DNA of 64,000 nt from Trichosphaerium sp. ATCC 40318 (lineage: Eukaryota > Discosea > Flabellinia > Trichosidae). Numbering within the stretch: the first letter of the stretch is position 1; every line of letters starts with the position of its first letter. The stretch is from contig JALMLS010000598.1 in assembly GCA_038496445.1 (NCBI GenBank), forward strand, positions 62,001-126,000. The letters are read 5' to 3'. The notes under the pieces were generated by a model. That model was not told where the DNA came from, made no database searches, and worked only from the letters and a program-made list of their open reading frames with translations. Positions 9,943 through 21,402 of the stretch are shown piece after piece. The position numbers and the translations under genes are program-made.

Positions 9943-11298
9943 ATGACTGTGTTTAGAGAACTTGAAAATTTGAGAAAGAAATGTTCACGACATTTTACAT
10001 CATTTTTCATAAGGTCAAACATGAATAGCAGCAGTGCTAGTGACTCTGTATTTGAGCTCTGTGCCCTACCTGTAGAAACTATAGTTCATATCTTAAAGTG
10101 CGGCACGTTCACACTTCGTTCGGCTCAAACATGCCGTTTATTGCGAGATATCGTACATACTCATGTTGGATACAATGAAATCAAAGTCGATAGCTGGGGC
10201 ATGTTTAACTATCTTTCTACAAGCCCCTTGCTTCAAAATACGAGAATCTCTATGTGTGTCTTGCGACAAAGTTTGAAAAATAGGGACATTCACAAGCTCT
10301 CCGGTGTTCGCTCAATCGATTTGAGTTGTTGTACGGAAATAACAGATATTGGCATCAAAGCACTGGCTGGTGTACACAATATTGATTTGTCAGATACAAA
10401 AGTAACAGACTCAGGTTTAAGGGCATTGGTTGGTGTACACACAATACATCTGGTAGAGTGTGAAGGGATAACAGATAAGGGAATCTCAGCCTTGGTGGGT
10501 GTGCATGATATTGATTTATCGGATACAAAAGTAACAGATAAATGTGTTAAGAAATTTGCAGGTATACATACAATCGGCTTAGAGAGTTGTGGCATAACAG
10601 ATAAAAGTATCTCATCATTGGCAGGCGTGTACGAGATTAATTTATCAGACACAAGCGCGACTGATGAAGGTCTGCAGGCATTGTCTGGCGTCCATACTAT
10701 CAAATTATGTGATTGTCTGAAAATAACAGATAGGGGTATCAAGGCTTTGGCGGGTGTTCATTACATTGATTTATCTTGGACAAACGTGACTGGTGAAGGT
10801 CTGCAGGCGTTGTCTGGCGTCCATACTATCAAATTATGTGGTTGTAAGAAAATAACAAACAAAGGTATGAGAGCATTGGCTGGTGTGTACAAGATTGATA
10901 TATCACAGACAAATATAGATGATTCAGGTTTAAAGGCATTGGCTGGTGTACACACCATCAAATTACTTGACTGTATGTGGATAACAGATGTAGGCATCAA
11001 GGCTTTGGCGGGTGTGCATGCTATTAACATGTCTTTGTGTAAGTCAATAACTGACATTGGCATCAAAGCATTGGCAGGTGTACATACTATTAATTTATCA
11101 CACACACAGGTGACTGATGAAGGCCTTAAGGCTTTGTCAGGTGTACATACTATTGTGTTGAGATTTTGTAAACAAATAACGGACAAGGGTATCAAAGCAT
11201 TGGTGGGTGTACACGATATCAATGTATATGATACTCACATTACAAATGAATGTTTGAAGGCTTTGAAAGACAAAATACCCAAAATTGCAACTCTCTGA
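9943..11298 (+). CDS. F-box protein with about 15 leucine-rich repeats
   Basis: Single-exon gene of 451 residues. An F-box lies at about residues 35-80 (FELCALPVETIVHILKCG, then QTCRLLRDIV). After a short linker come about 15 tandem 21-23-residue repeats of the cysteine-containing type, consensus GVHTIDLSxTxVTDxGIKAL, alternating a short unit with a longer one carrying a Cys (for example KLCDCLKITDRGIKALA). Such proteins normally act as SCF ubiquitin-ligase receptors: the F-box binds Skp1 and the LRR arc binds the target. Repeats are close at DNA level: 10670-10715 and 10801-10846 are almost identical. Start at 9943 is the first ATG; 10021 is an equally possible start and keeps the whole F-box. 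The target is unknown. Confidence 0.9.
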   Translation: MTVFRELENLRKKCSRHFTSFFIRSNMNSSSASDSVFELCALPVETIVHILKCGTFTLRSAQTCRLLRDIVHTHVGYNEIKVDSWGMFNYLSTSPLLQNTRISMCVLRQSLKNRDIHKLSGVRSIDLSCCTEITDIGIKALAGVHNIDLSDTKVTDSGLRALVGVHTIHLVECEGITDKGISALVGVHDIDLSDTKVTDKCVKKFAGIHTIGLESCGITDKSISSLAGVYEINLSDTSATDEGLQALSGVHTIKLCDCLKITDRGIKALAGVHYIDLSWTNVTGEGLQALSGVHTIKLCGCKKITNKGMRALAGVYKIDISQTNIDDSGLKALAGVHTIKLLDCMWITDVGIKALAGVHAINMSLCKSITDIGIKALAGVHTINLSHTQVTDEGLKALSGVHTIVLRFCKQITDKGIKALVGVHDINVYDTHITNECLKALKDKIPKIATL

Positions 11299-11407
11299 AC
11301 TAAACATAAACTCAATAAACTTGTTTTTTCTACAAGTATCTTCCTTTAACAAGACAGCCTTTGTTTTGAATTAACATACTTAGAAACATGATAGAGTTAG
11401 TAAGATG

Positions 11408-11478
11408 GCACTTGCTGAAGTGCGTATAAAACTTATCTTAAGTGCAATTATGTGACAGATGAAGGTATCATCAAATGG
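11408..11478 (+). pseudogene. Relic LRR unit downstream of the F-box/LRR gene
   Basis: Starts GCACTTGCTG and ends with GTGACAGATGAAGGTATCAT, which reads VTDEGII in one frame. Start and end match LRR-coding DNA of the gene at 35750 (for example 36471-36540). Stops and frame changes in between show it is dead. Confidence 0.65.
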
Positions 11479-11572
11479 AGTCATTTATTTATGTTTACAA
11501 GTTTTTATATTCAACTTGAAATTGCTTCAAAAATAACGTCATTGTAAGGAAGTTCCGAAGCAAATAACATCA

Positions 11573-12281
11573 TCATATACGTGTATCAACGTAAGGTTTT
11601 GCAGCTGGTATATGTTCAGCAATACAAATCAAACCCTCTTTGTTATCATTTTTCTTCATCATCTCGCAACTTTCTTCAAGAAAAAAACTGAAAGTAAACT
11701 CCTTCTCGTCAACCTTTTTTTTACTGGTTGACTCCCATAAACTTCTATCACGTGTAACATTCTTATAATCACCTCCGTAAAGGTGAATAGCAGAAGAAAC
11801 AGTACTCAAAGGATTACTTATAGAGTGAATTGCATCAACATCAAGTGATTGGACTTGTCCTGGTTTTAACTCTGTTGTAGCGATAACTTTTAATCCATCT
11901 TTAGACTCTTTGTATAATAATCCATCCTCTTGACCGCTTAGTTGACCCATACAAGCGAATAAAGTATGATTATGGATCGCACCTGTTTACGGATAAATTA
12001 GTTTGGCCGTTGGATAGTGTATTAGGTAGGCGGGACTTACTCTCGAACTTTGGAGGTATTCTTGCGTATAAAATTGTAAGATTAGAATCGTTGTACGCTG
12101 TAAGCTCTCCAATAGAAGCGCCAGGTGGTATTGACGCTTCCAAAGCTTGTTTAATTTGTTCTAAACCACATGTGTCCATTGTTTGTTTTAAACACTGCAA
12201 TGCTGCCTCTTGAGGGTTTTCAGATGCTTTCATCTTCGCAATACATGTATTGGCAAATCCGTTTATTGAAAACGTGCTCAT
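11573..12281 (-). CDS. Cupin-type non-heme iron dioxygenase-like protein (cysteine dioxygenase family)
   Basis: Two exons, 12041-12281 and 11573-11982, joined across a 58-bp intron (GTAAGT..ACAG), give 216 residues. The splice creates the motif SAIHNHTLFACMGQLSGQED, giving the cupin His-x-His at H84 and H86. The third metal His is probably H133 in DVDAIHSISNP, followed by SAIHLYGGDY. The spacing and the IPPKFES..H.H pattern match the double-stranded beta-helix iron enzymes related to cysteine/thiol dioxygenases (COG5553-like). It probably oxidises a small thiol in the cytosol; the substrate cannot be read from sequence. The start is the ATG at 12281. Confidence 0.8.
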
Positions 12282-12787
12282 AACGCAACGTTTCTTGTTT
12301 TAGCGTAGTGATTTGTAGCAGGGTTTAGTCAAATACAGTCTTCATGTCTTGTCGATTAGCAGTTATTGTCTTGCTGTACAGTTCTGACGTACAATGAACA
12401 AACTTTGATGCAGCTGGCAACTTAATTAACAGACGGAAACATTAAAGCTCTGACCTTTATGCATTTTACTGTCCATTCTCACACTTCTTTAATAACCTTC
12501 TAGGCAAACTATTGGCTAGTCACAATGGGTGGTATGAGAATGGATAGGTAAAGTTTGAATACTTTTAGCTAGTTTATCATCAACAATAACTATTGGTGGA
12601 CGAAAATACATAAAGTCTGTTGACAAACACGTGTATTTTTACACTGTGTTTTCGTTTCAAGCAAAGCTAGCTGTGCTAATGTGGTTTATTTTTGATTACA
12701 TACATCTTAAAATACTTTTTTGAGCACTTACTGTTACTAGTGCGAATATGGAATTTGAGTGTAGTTGTTCATGTAAGAGATTTATGC
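12282..12787. other. Intergenic
   Basis: AT-rich gap between two minus-strand genes. I see no supported gene; one CACGTG lies at 12628-12633. Confidence 0.5.
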
Positions 12788-13930
12788 TTAGCTTCCTCTG
12801 GGAGACACCGTCCACTCAAGTGTTGGATGATCGCTTATTACATACTGAGTGTGAATGTCTACACCTTCCTCACTGTTGTTGGGTTCCAAGGATGCCATAT
12901 ACAATCTTATAGTAAGGCCACTTTGTCCACTAGTTAGTGTATATCCCTTATAAACTGTAATTTCTGTACTAAGTGAAATCCATGAATTCTCTGGAATATG
13001 TTTCTGGGGTATATGTGTTATCACTTTTTCAAAGTTGATTTCATCATAGTCATCATGTGAAGAGTCCAAGATATCATGGAATTGGTCCTTATTTACAGAA
13101 AAAACAGTGTTAAGTCGGGTATGCTCATTTTGGGTCAAAAAATGTAAAAGAACAAGATCAATACTCTCTGGTATAAATACTGTATGTGGTTTTGCTTGTC
13201 GCATAAGGTTAATGAATATTGATACTTGTTGTTCTTTGTTCAATCCAGCTTGCATTGTTTCACTGATGAATATATCCACATTGTTATTCGAATCAAACTG
13301 ATACAAACTAGCGTCTACCATTAGTGTCTTGATATCGAAATCATCAAGACCCAAGGCACTTATCATATGTACCATCATCTCATAGGTTTGTGGGTTGAGT
13401 TCCATGAACGTGAAGCGTACTTGCGAAGGTGATAATCTTAAAATAGACGGAAGGATCAATGTTGCAAAAGGACCTGTACCAGCGTATACAATGTGAATTT
13501 GCTCCTTCGTAGAAGCTAGCATATCTTGTATTGCATGATAAACGCCTTGAGAGAATCTCTTCGTGCGAAGCATGTCATCTACGCACATTGCTGCCCATAG
13601 AGTACCTAGAGCTCTGCCGTTTTCTGTGTGAATATCTTCCCTAAGCTCGGTTGTGTCTAGATTCGTTTGGATAATTTCTTCAAGTTGTTGTTTGTAGTCC
13701 TTTATTGCTTTGGTCAGGTCAGGGTAGTGTATTTCTTCACGCAGTAGCACTTCTGTTGTAGTTAGCAACGACTGGCGTAATTTTGCCACAGACGTTTTGT
13801 CGTGTTCTTTTAATGTTGGTAACGCACTATTGTGCGTAGTAGAAGGTATTTCTTCTACAAACGTAACCCCAAGCGCCCCGAAGTAGCAAACACATAGCCA
13901 AATAACTAGAAAGTATCTCATAGGCCACAT
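12788..13930 (-). CDS. SAM-dependent methyltransferase-like protein with N-terminal signal peptide
   Basis: Single exon, 380 residues from the ATG at 13930; the open frame extends further upstream but has no earlier ATG. The N-terminus MRYFLVIWLCVCYFGALG is a strong signal peptide or signal anchor. Residues 148-157 (VYAGTGPFAT) fit the glycine-rich SAM-binding motif I, and FMELNP (about 175-180) fits the acidic post-I motif. FISETMQAGL (about 221-230) resembles the Glu-containing loop of protein arginine methyltransferases, after which the C-terminal half is beta-rich. The fold assignment is good; arginine methylation is only a guess. A secretory or ER location is unusual, because most enzymes of this type are cytosolic or nuclear. 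Confidence 0.7.
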   Translation of the reverse strand: MWPMRYFLVIWLCVCYFGALGVTFVEEIPSTTHNSALPTLKEHDKTSVAKLRQSLLTTTEVLLREEIHYPDLTKAIKDYKQQLEEIIQTNLDTTELREDIHTENGRALGTLWAAMCVDDMLRTKRFSQGVYHAIQDMLASTKEQIHIVYAGTGPFATLILPSILRLSPSQVRFTFMELNPQTYEMMVHMISALGLDDFDIKTLMVDASLYQFDSNNNVDIFISETMQAGLNKEQQVSIFINLMRQAKPHTVFIPESIDLVLLHFLTQNEHTRLNTVFSVNKDQFHDILDSSHDDYDEINFEKVITHIPQKHIPENSWISLSTEITVYKGYTLTSGQSGLTIRLYMASLEPNNSEEGVDIHTQYVISDHPTLEWTVSPRGS

Positions 13931-14267
13931 AGATACTAGGTATTGCGGTGCAAGTGTTGGTGATGTATCGTATTGTATTGTGGCACTTCTTGACTTAAAC
14001 AAGGGCTAAACGCTCAGTAAAGCGAGGATGGGCGAATAAATAAGCTAACTAGGCGAAGGAACAACTGAAAAAAACAAACACCGCACAAAAATAAACTTGT
14101 TAACCTTACGTCTTACAGTGTACAAAAATAAAGTCTGTACGGAGCTTTTAGACATACCTAATTTGAAACGAATGGTATTCAACAAAAATTATTCTACTTA
14201 ACCGCTCTCCCTTAGTTCCAAAAGCTAGAATACTACAAACCCAACAACACCTCCTAATACATCACTA
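13931..14267. other. Divergent intergenic region
   Basis: Lies between the minus-strand methyltransferase-like gene and a possible plus-strand gene, so it may hold two promoters. I cannot point to a specific element. Confidence 0.4.
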
Positions 14268-14762
14268 TGAACGATTTATGGCTTAAATACAAGAGTACGT
14301 TATAGTTTCGCTCAAACAGAATTCCACCAACGAACTTTTTAGCTCTTGCTGAAGCAGGTATCGAATTCGAAGCGGAGACAACACAAGACCCTAAAGAACT
14401 AAAGTACGCTGCGATTGATAGAAAAAAAAAGTGAGCGAAAACTTACGACCTTTGTAGATTGACATTATCGGTCCAAAATAGCGCTGTAGGAAGTCCAGGA
14501 GAAGACATTATCCAAGCATGGTACGGAAGACCTGAAAAACTTTTTTTGAACCAAAAATCGACCACGTCTTTGAAAAAAATATCTAATACGTTGTAGGTTC
14601 AAAGTAGGCAAAGACGAGCCTTTAAAAATGGCAAAAGAGCTGCTGTCAAATTTAGAACTCCCTCACGGATACGCAGAAGCTATATCTCATAAGATTACTA
14701 CAGCTGTACCTATGGATACAATACAAATTGCTCCTGAGGCCGCAGCGTGCGTTAGTGCTTAA
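14268..14762 (+). CDS. Candidate small multi-exon gene, unknown function
   Basis: Three blocks join in frame through plausible introns. The first reads PPTNFLALAEAGIEFEAET. After a 27-bp intron (GTGAGC..TTGTAG) the second reads LTLSVQNSAVGSPGEDIIQA. After a roughly 75-bp intron (GTACGG..TTGTAG) the third starts FKVGKDEPLKMAKELLSNL and ends VSA-stop at 14762. The 5' part is unresolved: the ATG at 14268 and a 25-bp GTACGT..ACAG intron give a one-base frame mismatch. Either the first exon lies elsewhere or the gene is damaged. I do not recognise the family. Confidence 0.4.
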
Positions 14763-15472
14763 AAAAAACCCCAAAAACATGAAAAGTTTAATCGCTCGCT
14801 TACATTATACTTTTCCAGCACTAAAGCGCAAAAAGACGCTATTGTACATAACTGAGAGCCCATTATATTGGTTATTTCTGTGTATTGTTGTGAATAAACA
14901 AAAAAACCTTGTATATTAATCCAGGGAGTTCGTTTTATTCGAAAACCTATGAAGCTACGCAGTGCGTGTCACTAGCAGTTGACCGATTAATAGCGCACTA
15001 AGAATTTTTCAAACGTTAACGGACAGCTACAAATAGAAATATGTCGTTGATTGACGTTAAATTGTTGTGTAGAGTTGGTTTTACTTGTTTGAGAAACGAT
15101 TTATCGCCGGGAAACCTGAATTTGATACACAATAAAAAATATATAAACACCATCTAGACGTACGTCAAACGATACATAGATACAATACAAACACTAACAA
15201 CGCGAAAATAGTTCTGTATTTCTAGGTTTTGTACAAACCAAGAATTAACGTACAGACAACATTTACTGCTCTCTCCGACGCCTACTAAACCCTGTATCCG
15301 TTCATCTTATTGCGTTGTTCAATAATGGGACCTTGTATCGTGTTTACATGCTTCAGAACCGAGACTTTTATTGGAACTGTAAACCACACTTTTTTGTTTG
15401 TAAAGGCTGCATCTTCAAAATACAACATGCTGAAAAAAGATCCCAGGATGCAAATCAGAGCTTGTGCTTCTT
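14763..15472. other. Intergenic before the tRNA
   Basis: AT-rich DNA; the short open stretches here look random. No feature supported. Confidence 0.4.
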
Positions 15473-15544
15473 CGTCTAATAATGTAGCGGTTATCATAAT
15501 TGAATTTGGCTCAATATATGTGGGTTCGATTCCCACTTAGAAAC
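15473..15544 (+). tRNA. tRNA-Gln (anticodon TTG), acceptor stem imperfect
   Basis: A 72-nt cloverleaf can be drawn. The acceptor 15473-15479 pairs with 15537-15543 at five of seven positions. The D arm is ATG/CAT around TAGCGGTTAT. The anticodon stem ATTGA/TCAAT is perfect, with loop ATTTGGC and anticodon TTG at 15506-15508. The variable loop is 4 nt. The T arm is perfect: GTGGG TTCGATT CCCAC. The internal promoter boxes look good (GTAGCGGTTATCA and GGTTCGATTCC), and a T run at about 15569 could end Pol III transcription. The two outer acceptor pairs (C-A and G-A) do not form, so it may be a pseudogene or need 5' repair. The D arm resembles yeast nuclear tRNA-Gln. Confidence 0.62.
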
Positions 15545-15887
15545 TCTCCTGCGCTGCTCGCAATCATCTTTTTTTTTCTCCTTTTTTTGATGGAAGTAAA
15601 AATCTAAACTCAACAGCGCTCCAACATGTGCTACAATGTGAACGAAAACAGTGGCGTAGGCCCAGCATACAACATAGATTAATTATATGTCGTAGAGTGT
15701 CCCAAAAATGCTAATACTTGTTGTAGATGTTTCTTTTTCAAAATAACTTGCCAGTGCACATTTATATAACAACATGCTAGTTTATTTTTATTTTGTTGGT
15801 GCAAGTGCATACGTATAGATATTACAGATCCACAAATGGTTACATATATAAACTGTACTCTGAGAGCAATAAAATTTGAAGTTTTTC
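15545..15887. other. Intergenic after the tRNA
   Basis: Contains the T-rich run near 15569, a likely Pol III stop. Nothing else supported. Confidence 0.4.
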
Positions 15888-16103
15888 ATGTACAATGATC
15901 TATTCTTGCTCAATCACGTTACTGCTGTGCAAAAGAGCCCAGGAAATTCACCATTTCCAGTAGTATCCTTTAAATTTAATGTAAGTATCAGACAACATTG
16001 TTTAGTATGAAAGGACGTACTGTTGCTTATTTGTATTCTCAAGCATTTCGACAACTATCCCGGGAACATTTTCTTCCAAAAGAGCAAGTTTAAATTGAGC
16101 TAG
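15888..16103 (+). CDS. Candidate two-exon small protein, 50 residues
   Basis: Exon 15888-15980 starts with ATG and reads MYNDLFLLNHVTAVQKSPGN onward for 31 codons up to GTAAGT. Exon 16044-16103, after TTCTCAAG, continues in phase as HFDNYPGNIFFQKSKFKLS and a stop. Both splice signals are good and the phase fits. However, the product is short and I recognise no family, so it could be a fragment of an older gene. Confidence 0.35.
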
Positions 16104-16244
16104 GAATACATAAGTAACAACCTAGCAGCGGGATGGATATAAACTAGTACGTACGATCTGAAACAAGACTATTAAATAATCTCATGGCACCTAAGAATAC
16201 CATTAAAAAACTGGTGGACTGACTAAGAAAAAAACCGGAAAATC

Positions 16245-19200
16245 TCATGGCAGAAAACTGTAGAAACAGGGTGGTTTGTTACCTAATGCAATATCCGTGT
16301 TCCGGCGATGAGTTGTGAAAATCTTGACACAGTTGAATATAAATAAAGGATAACCAGAATCTAGAGATCCGCCTATTTTGAAGAACATAAGAAGAGTTTT
16401 TTCAACTTGCCGCAGAATTAAAAACGAGAAAAAGCATAAAATGTTTTTAAATAATCTTCTTACCAGCACTTTGTAATACGCCCATTATTTCAAGAACACA
16501 ACCAATAGCTTTATTACAGCTCTCATCGAATTTCTTTACTCTCAATCCATACTCTATCAAAGTATGAAGTAATACTTTGGTACCTGAAAACAAACAAAAT
16601 TAATAACCGTTAAAAATATAAAACACATGGAATAAAGCACTGTTTTAAATAGTTAGTAATCATAGCTAATATGAGCATAAATGTAATCCAAGAACAGCAA
16701 AATCATTGAGAGCTTTTGGAGAAAGAAAAAACAAGTCGAAAGTGATTTTTTGCGTTCGTTTGATGCTAACCTGTGTGTTCGCTGAGAGTGATAATGTAAT
16801 CTGTCTTATCACCAACCATTACTTTTAATGAGTGTAAAAGCTTGTATACAGTTTCCATAGGAATAGGATTTTCCTCGCTTCTAACAACCGCCTGGTCAAT
16901 CAATCCATATATCATTTTATCCTTTTCACTTCCAGTTATTTTCAATGCTATCAGAAGGTTAAAAATTAAAAGTTAACTATTGACTATATACGCTTTATGG
17001 CAATAAAGATATAACCATAATTTTACTACATCAGCTTGTTGAAAGGAAAAAATTAACGAAAAAAAACCCATCATTAAATAGAATATATTGAGGAACAAAC
17101 TTGCTTGTTTTGACGTACTCTGTAAAATCAATACAAAAAAGTCCAGTGCCGGGAATAATAATGCTATAGGACAATCTTGGTCTTGTATTACTTCATCACA
17201 ACTTTTTAGGGCAAGAGCGGTGAGTTTACTATCTAACTGCTTTCTCACTTTATTCTCAAAGTTAGCATAAAAAAACCCGGTTGTCGGCGTACTCCTTTTC
17301 TTTAGTTTTGTCATACATACAAAGCAACGTGATCTAAGTTCTGAACTCTTTATCTTATCCAAGAATATCAAGCAAAGACATATTTTACCAGTGATAAACG
17401 TATCATATTTAATATGCCCTAAAATATCTTGTACTAGTAATTTATCTTTTCCTGTAACCGAACTCTCAACAAGAGCTGCTCCAGTATCTAAATCAAAGTG
17501 AGTGGTAAATAAGGTAATACAGGGAATAATCAAAGATCACATAATAGACGTAAGTTAAAATCTTGGCACTAAAGGTAATAGCTCAAAGTAATAAGTTTTT
17601 TGAAGAAAATTAAGCAACAAAAAACGAGCTTTCTCTTTTTGGTGTTGCTATCAAGATGACTTTTTATAAAAACACGATTGGCTGGTACCATCCGATTCAA
17701 TTATTCTTGCCAAAATATCAAACCCTCGTGAGCATAGGTATTCATACAAGTCATTAACTAAACCTAATTGCCTCTTTTCTTCTGAGAAATCAATCTTGAG
17801 TTCATCTTTCTGATGTATAACTGCCTTTAACTCTGTATATTTATCATAGTACTTATGCAACATATTGAAAACAACATATACAATATCTTTGTTGGTTTCT
17901 ACTCCATTAATTAGCATCACGTGACATGAACACTAAGTAGCTCTTCGAAAAGCAAAAATTAACAGGAAACGCACGGAAAGATGGTAAGCTTGCTAATAAA
18001 CGTGTTCCTTCTTTAGCAACTCTAATACTAGCTTCTCTTGAATCCAAATCACTCAAAACTTGTACAATGGTGTCATGTAATAACTTGGAAAAAGTTTGAA
18101 GGTCACCAATGTTGTTATCTATTTGAGAATTAAATCTGTAGTCAATTTCATTTGTATTTACTCACTTTCTGCGGTGCTTGCCATGAATGCTAAGCAGTCT
18201 GATATTGCCTCAGGATTACCCATCATAACGCCCATGGAGTCAATGACAACAGGCATATGTTTATCATAGACTAGTTTAACACACTCTGAAGAGCAAAAGT
18301 TAACTATAAAGTTGAACCACACCAAACACAAAACGTACGATCTGATAGCTTAGCTAATCCTTTGAAGTAACTAGATACTACTTGTTGGTAACCCAACTGT
18401 TTCTTTACGTAATTAGATAGCGTGCTATCTCCATCGTTTTCTCTAGAAGGAGGTATTTAGAACAACTCAAAAAAAAAAAGAGAAAACGTACAACCAAGTT
18501 TTTAAACAGTTTTTGTCCTAGATCGTTTAATGTTAGGATTCCATCAAGATCAATATTAGCTGTATCACTATACCTCAATTAAATGCATTAAAGCATCCAA
18601 TATTTCACACGTTGATTCAGGATTAGTGCTCTTCATAAGTAAATCGAAACACATGTGGACAGGCTATAATTGAAATTAGTAACAATCGCCTTGGAAATAA
18701 TAAAATTTTTTTTCTTGAACGCACATTGTATGTCTGTAATTGGCTTCCTGATTTTACTACAGTTTTTGTTGAGTGTTAGTGCTATTTGTTGTATACTAGA
18801 CTTACCTCCTTGACATATTAAAACAAAGATTTTGACACATGTTTCTCTCAGCGAAACATCTTGTGGAACCACAGAACCTTTAGATATTGAATCTATAATG
18901 ATTTGCATTGTACTAAAAAGAAATCAACCTACACGATAACCACAATGGATTTCAATGTGTTAGGTATACTTACACTTCTGATCTTAGTATTTTATGATTT
19001 TTACGGAATGCCTGTCGAACCAAAACCTCAAGAGCTACCTTGAAATAAGAAAAGTAAATACGAGTTGGTATAAACTCAATACCTTTACTACTTCATTATC
19101 TTCATGACGTTTCTCAATAATATCCAAAATAACGCTAATAGAGTTTAAATTACCGCCTAAGTAATCTCAAAGTTAGCCAAGTAACCAAGTATGTGTGGTG

Positions 19201-21179
19201 GAAGAGTATAGGAAAACAAGAAAAAACTAAGAAAATAAAAAATAACAAACCTATGTTTTTGAGTGCACGTAATGAAGCCAACTCAAATACACGATTACTA
19301 GAAAAAATTTAGTTGTGTTGCGATATCATATTAACTCAGATGGCGTACGTATGTGCTTTACTCGCAAGCACATTCAAAATACTTTGTTGAGCAGAGTTGG
19401 CCTTCAAAACTTTATTGAATCTAAAGTAGTCTTAGGAGATAATGCCTGTAAAGATCCTTAAGGTTGTGTACGGTTTCGGCTTAGCATATATATATTCTTG
19501 CTGATCAACAGCTTTCTTAAGAAACCCAGATTTTGGTGTTGTTTTACTAGTGAACAACAAAGCTAGATAGACGAGTTTAACAAATGACTACTCTTGTGAA
19601 TTCAAGATTTTACCTTTTTTATATTGCACTGCCTCGCTAGTTTGCTTGAAGTTACCTCCAACACCCTCCTCTGTCATTTCAACATCAAAAAAGCATCTTC
19701 CTTGTATCTTGCCTTTGTCTATTCAAGAAAAAAAAATTAATGCTTTCAAGCAATGTGTGCAACCTTGTGAGTTACCTAATATGTCATGAACTTGATGCTT
19801 TGCTCCTGAAGCAATAGAAGATATTGGTATCTTTACTTTTCCTATAAAGTCATCCTTGTCCATCTAAATCGAAAATAAGCAACCAAATAAAGTTGTAATA
19901 TAGTGGGTTTTTTTTTCACTTACTTTGTCTTTGTCCCACACTGTAAGCTGCAACATTCTCATATGTAGAGATATAAGACCATCGTTGAGCTTATATATAT
20001 AAGTGAAAGCCTTTTGGAACTTGAATACAGGATTCAACGCTATATCAGAGTCAGTATGATTTCAGAAAAGGCAGTTTGTTTAAGGAAAAACTGTACTCTT
20101 ATAGATAGTCTCTGTTTGAAAACTTTTATTATCGAACTCTATTTTAACATATGGATCAGACAATCCATTACTGTCCATAGCAGGTATATCACGAAGTCTA
20201 ATATTGGATATCTTTACATTAAACTTCACTATGCTTTGAACAGGCGGTGGAATACCATCTAGAAAAGAATATAAGAAATAAACACCAAATCAAACTTTTA
20301 ACAAGACTTTCAATACAGAGCACGTGACTCGGTGTTCAATAGCCCAAAATCAATTCATAGCAAATATCTAATGTATTTAGTACCTGGGTCATCGAGTTCG
20401 CTATTTGTCTTTGACCTCTTACGTCTGAAGAGTGATGTAGATTTTTGTGGAACATGTAAAGTTGATGCTTCAGCTGTAACATTTTTCAAGATTTGAGCGG
20501 CTAAACAATAAAGAGTTACTCTAAAAATCATATGATGGCATTAACACGTACCTGTAGAGTGTGGTGGCGGATCAAACTCGAACTGAATCAATAATGTGCC
20601 TGTATGAATATTCTGAAGAGTAAACCACTTGCTATCGACTCCCTACGCGTAGAATAAGCGTTTGGAAGTACTCAAAGCTGAAAACTACAAAAGAAAAAGA
20701 AAAACCACTTTACCTCAATTAATAAATCGCTCAACGTCTTCATAGGTATCATGATATCACCCATAAAATCGTCTCTTCCAATCTAGGGTCACAATTTAAA
20801 AAAAACTTTCCATTTCTCTCGTGATTTTCCGTACTCTGTCTTTATCATACATTTTAAGGCTTAGTGTATCATTTTCTTGTACTCTCTCGCTACAGACAGT
20901 CAGTTATGTAACAAAACGCTGTCAAAAACACTTACAACTCAAATTTTTCCTTCCAGGATGGTGACAGAGTCTTTTTTATGACTTTTGTTTTCAATGTGTG
21001 GTGTTTTACAGTTTTGGAGCGAACAGTGAGCTTTACGTAAGGATCAGATGATACTCCTTTATCCATAGCAGCAACATCCTTCGCTTTCTCAACTACAACG
21101 GGTTGTACGTGTCAATTAAAAAAATATATTAACGCATATTGCTTTAAAACATACTTGTAAGCTTTAGCTTGAATGCCAT
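16245..21179 (-). CDS. Large multi-exon protein with two C2 domains and a helical repeat (armadillo-like) region
   Basis: Reads right to left through 20 or more short exons. The start is the ATG at 21179 (MAFKLKLT), spliced to EKAKDVAAMDKGVSSDPYVK, the classic first C2 strand with calcium-loop Asp residues. YDKDR and DDFMGDIMIP complete that domain. A Ser/Arg linker (FRRKRSKTNSE) follows. A second C2 near 19980-20260 shows IRLRDIPAMDSNGLSDPYVK, then WDKDK and DDFIGKVKIP. From about 19400 down to 16500 the exons encode Leu-rich helices with runs such as LEIMGVLQSA and LDALMHLIEV, like armadillo/HEAT repeats. C2 domains suggest recruitment to membranes. I recognise no named protein. The 3' end at 16245 and many exon limits are provisional. 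Confidence 0.65.
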
Positions 21180-21402
21180 GGTGTAATGATCGGTTAAATA
21201 ATAAATTTAACGCTTTGAAACGCTTACTTAATACAAAACCCATCCCGTCTCGTAATCTGTTATCTGAACTAACCTATATTGTGTAGTACACCGGGTTACG
21301 GGTGTCAAACCCGAAGTGGATGGTTTCGATGAATTACCCTCATCCCATTTTATGTCCTTAAAACGACGTATATTTGATGCCCAAAAGGTCGCAAGGTAAC
21401 TT

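Noticed and set aside
10290-11222. Two open frames with repeated 'CTPANALMPLSVI' pattern on the minus strand
   Set aside because: They are the antisense translation of the LRR repeats, so the periodicity is inherited from the real gene.
15310-15540. Open frame on the plus strand ending in the tRNA
   Set aside because: It runs through the tRNA cloverleaf and shows no coding signature.
21290-21345. Possible second tRNA around GGGTTACGGGTGTCAAACCC
   Set aside because: Only a short hairpin forms; no T-loop TTCGA, acceptor or anticodon arm.
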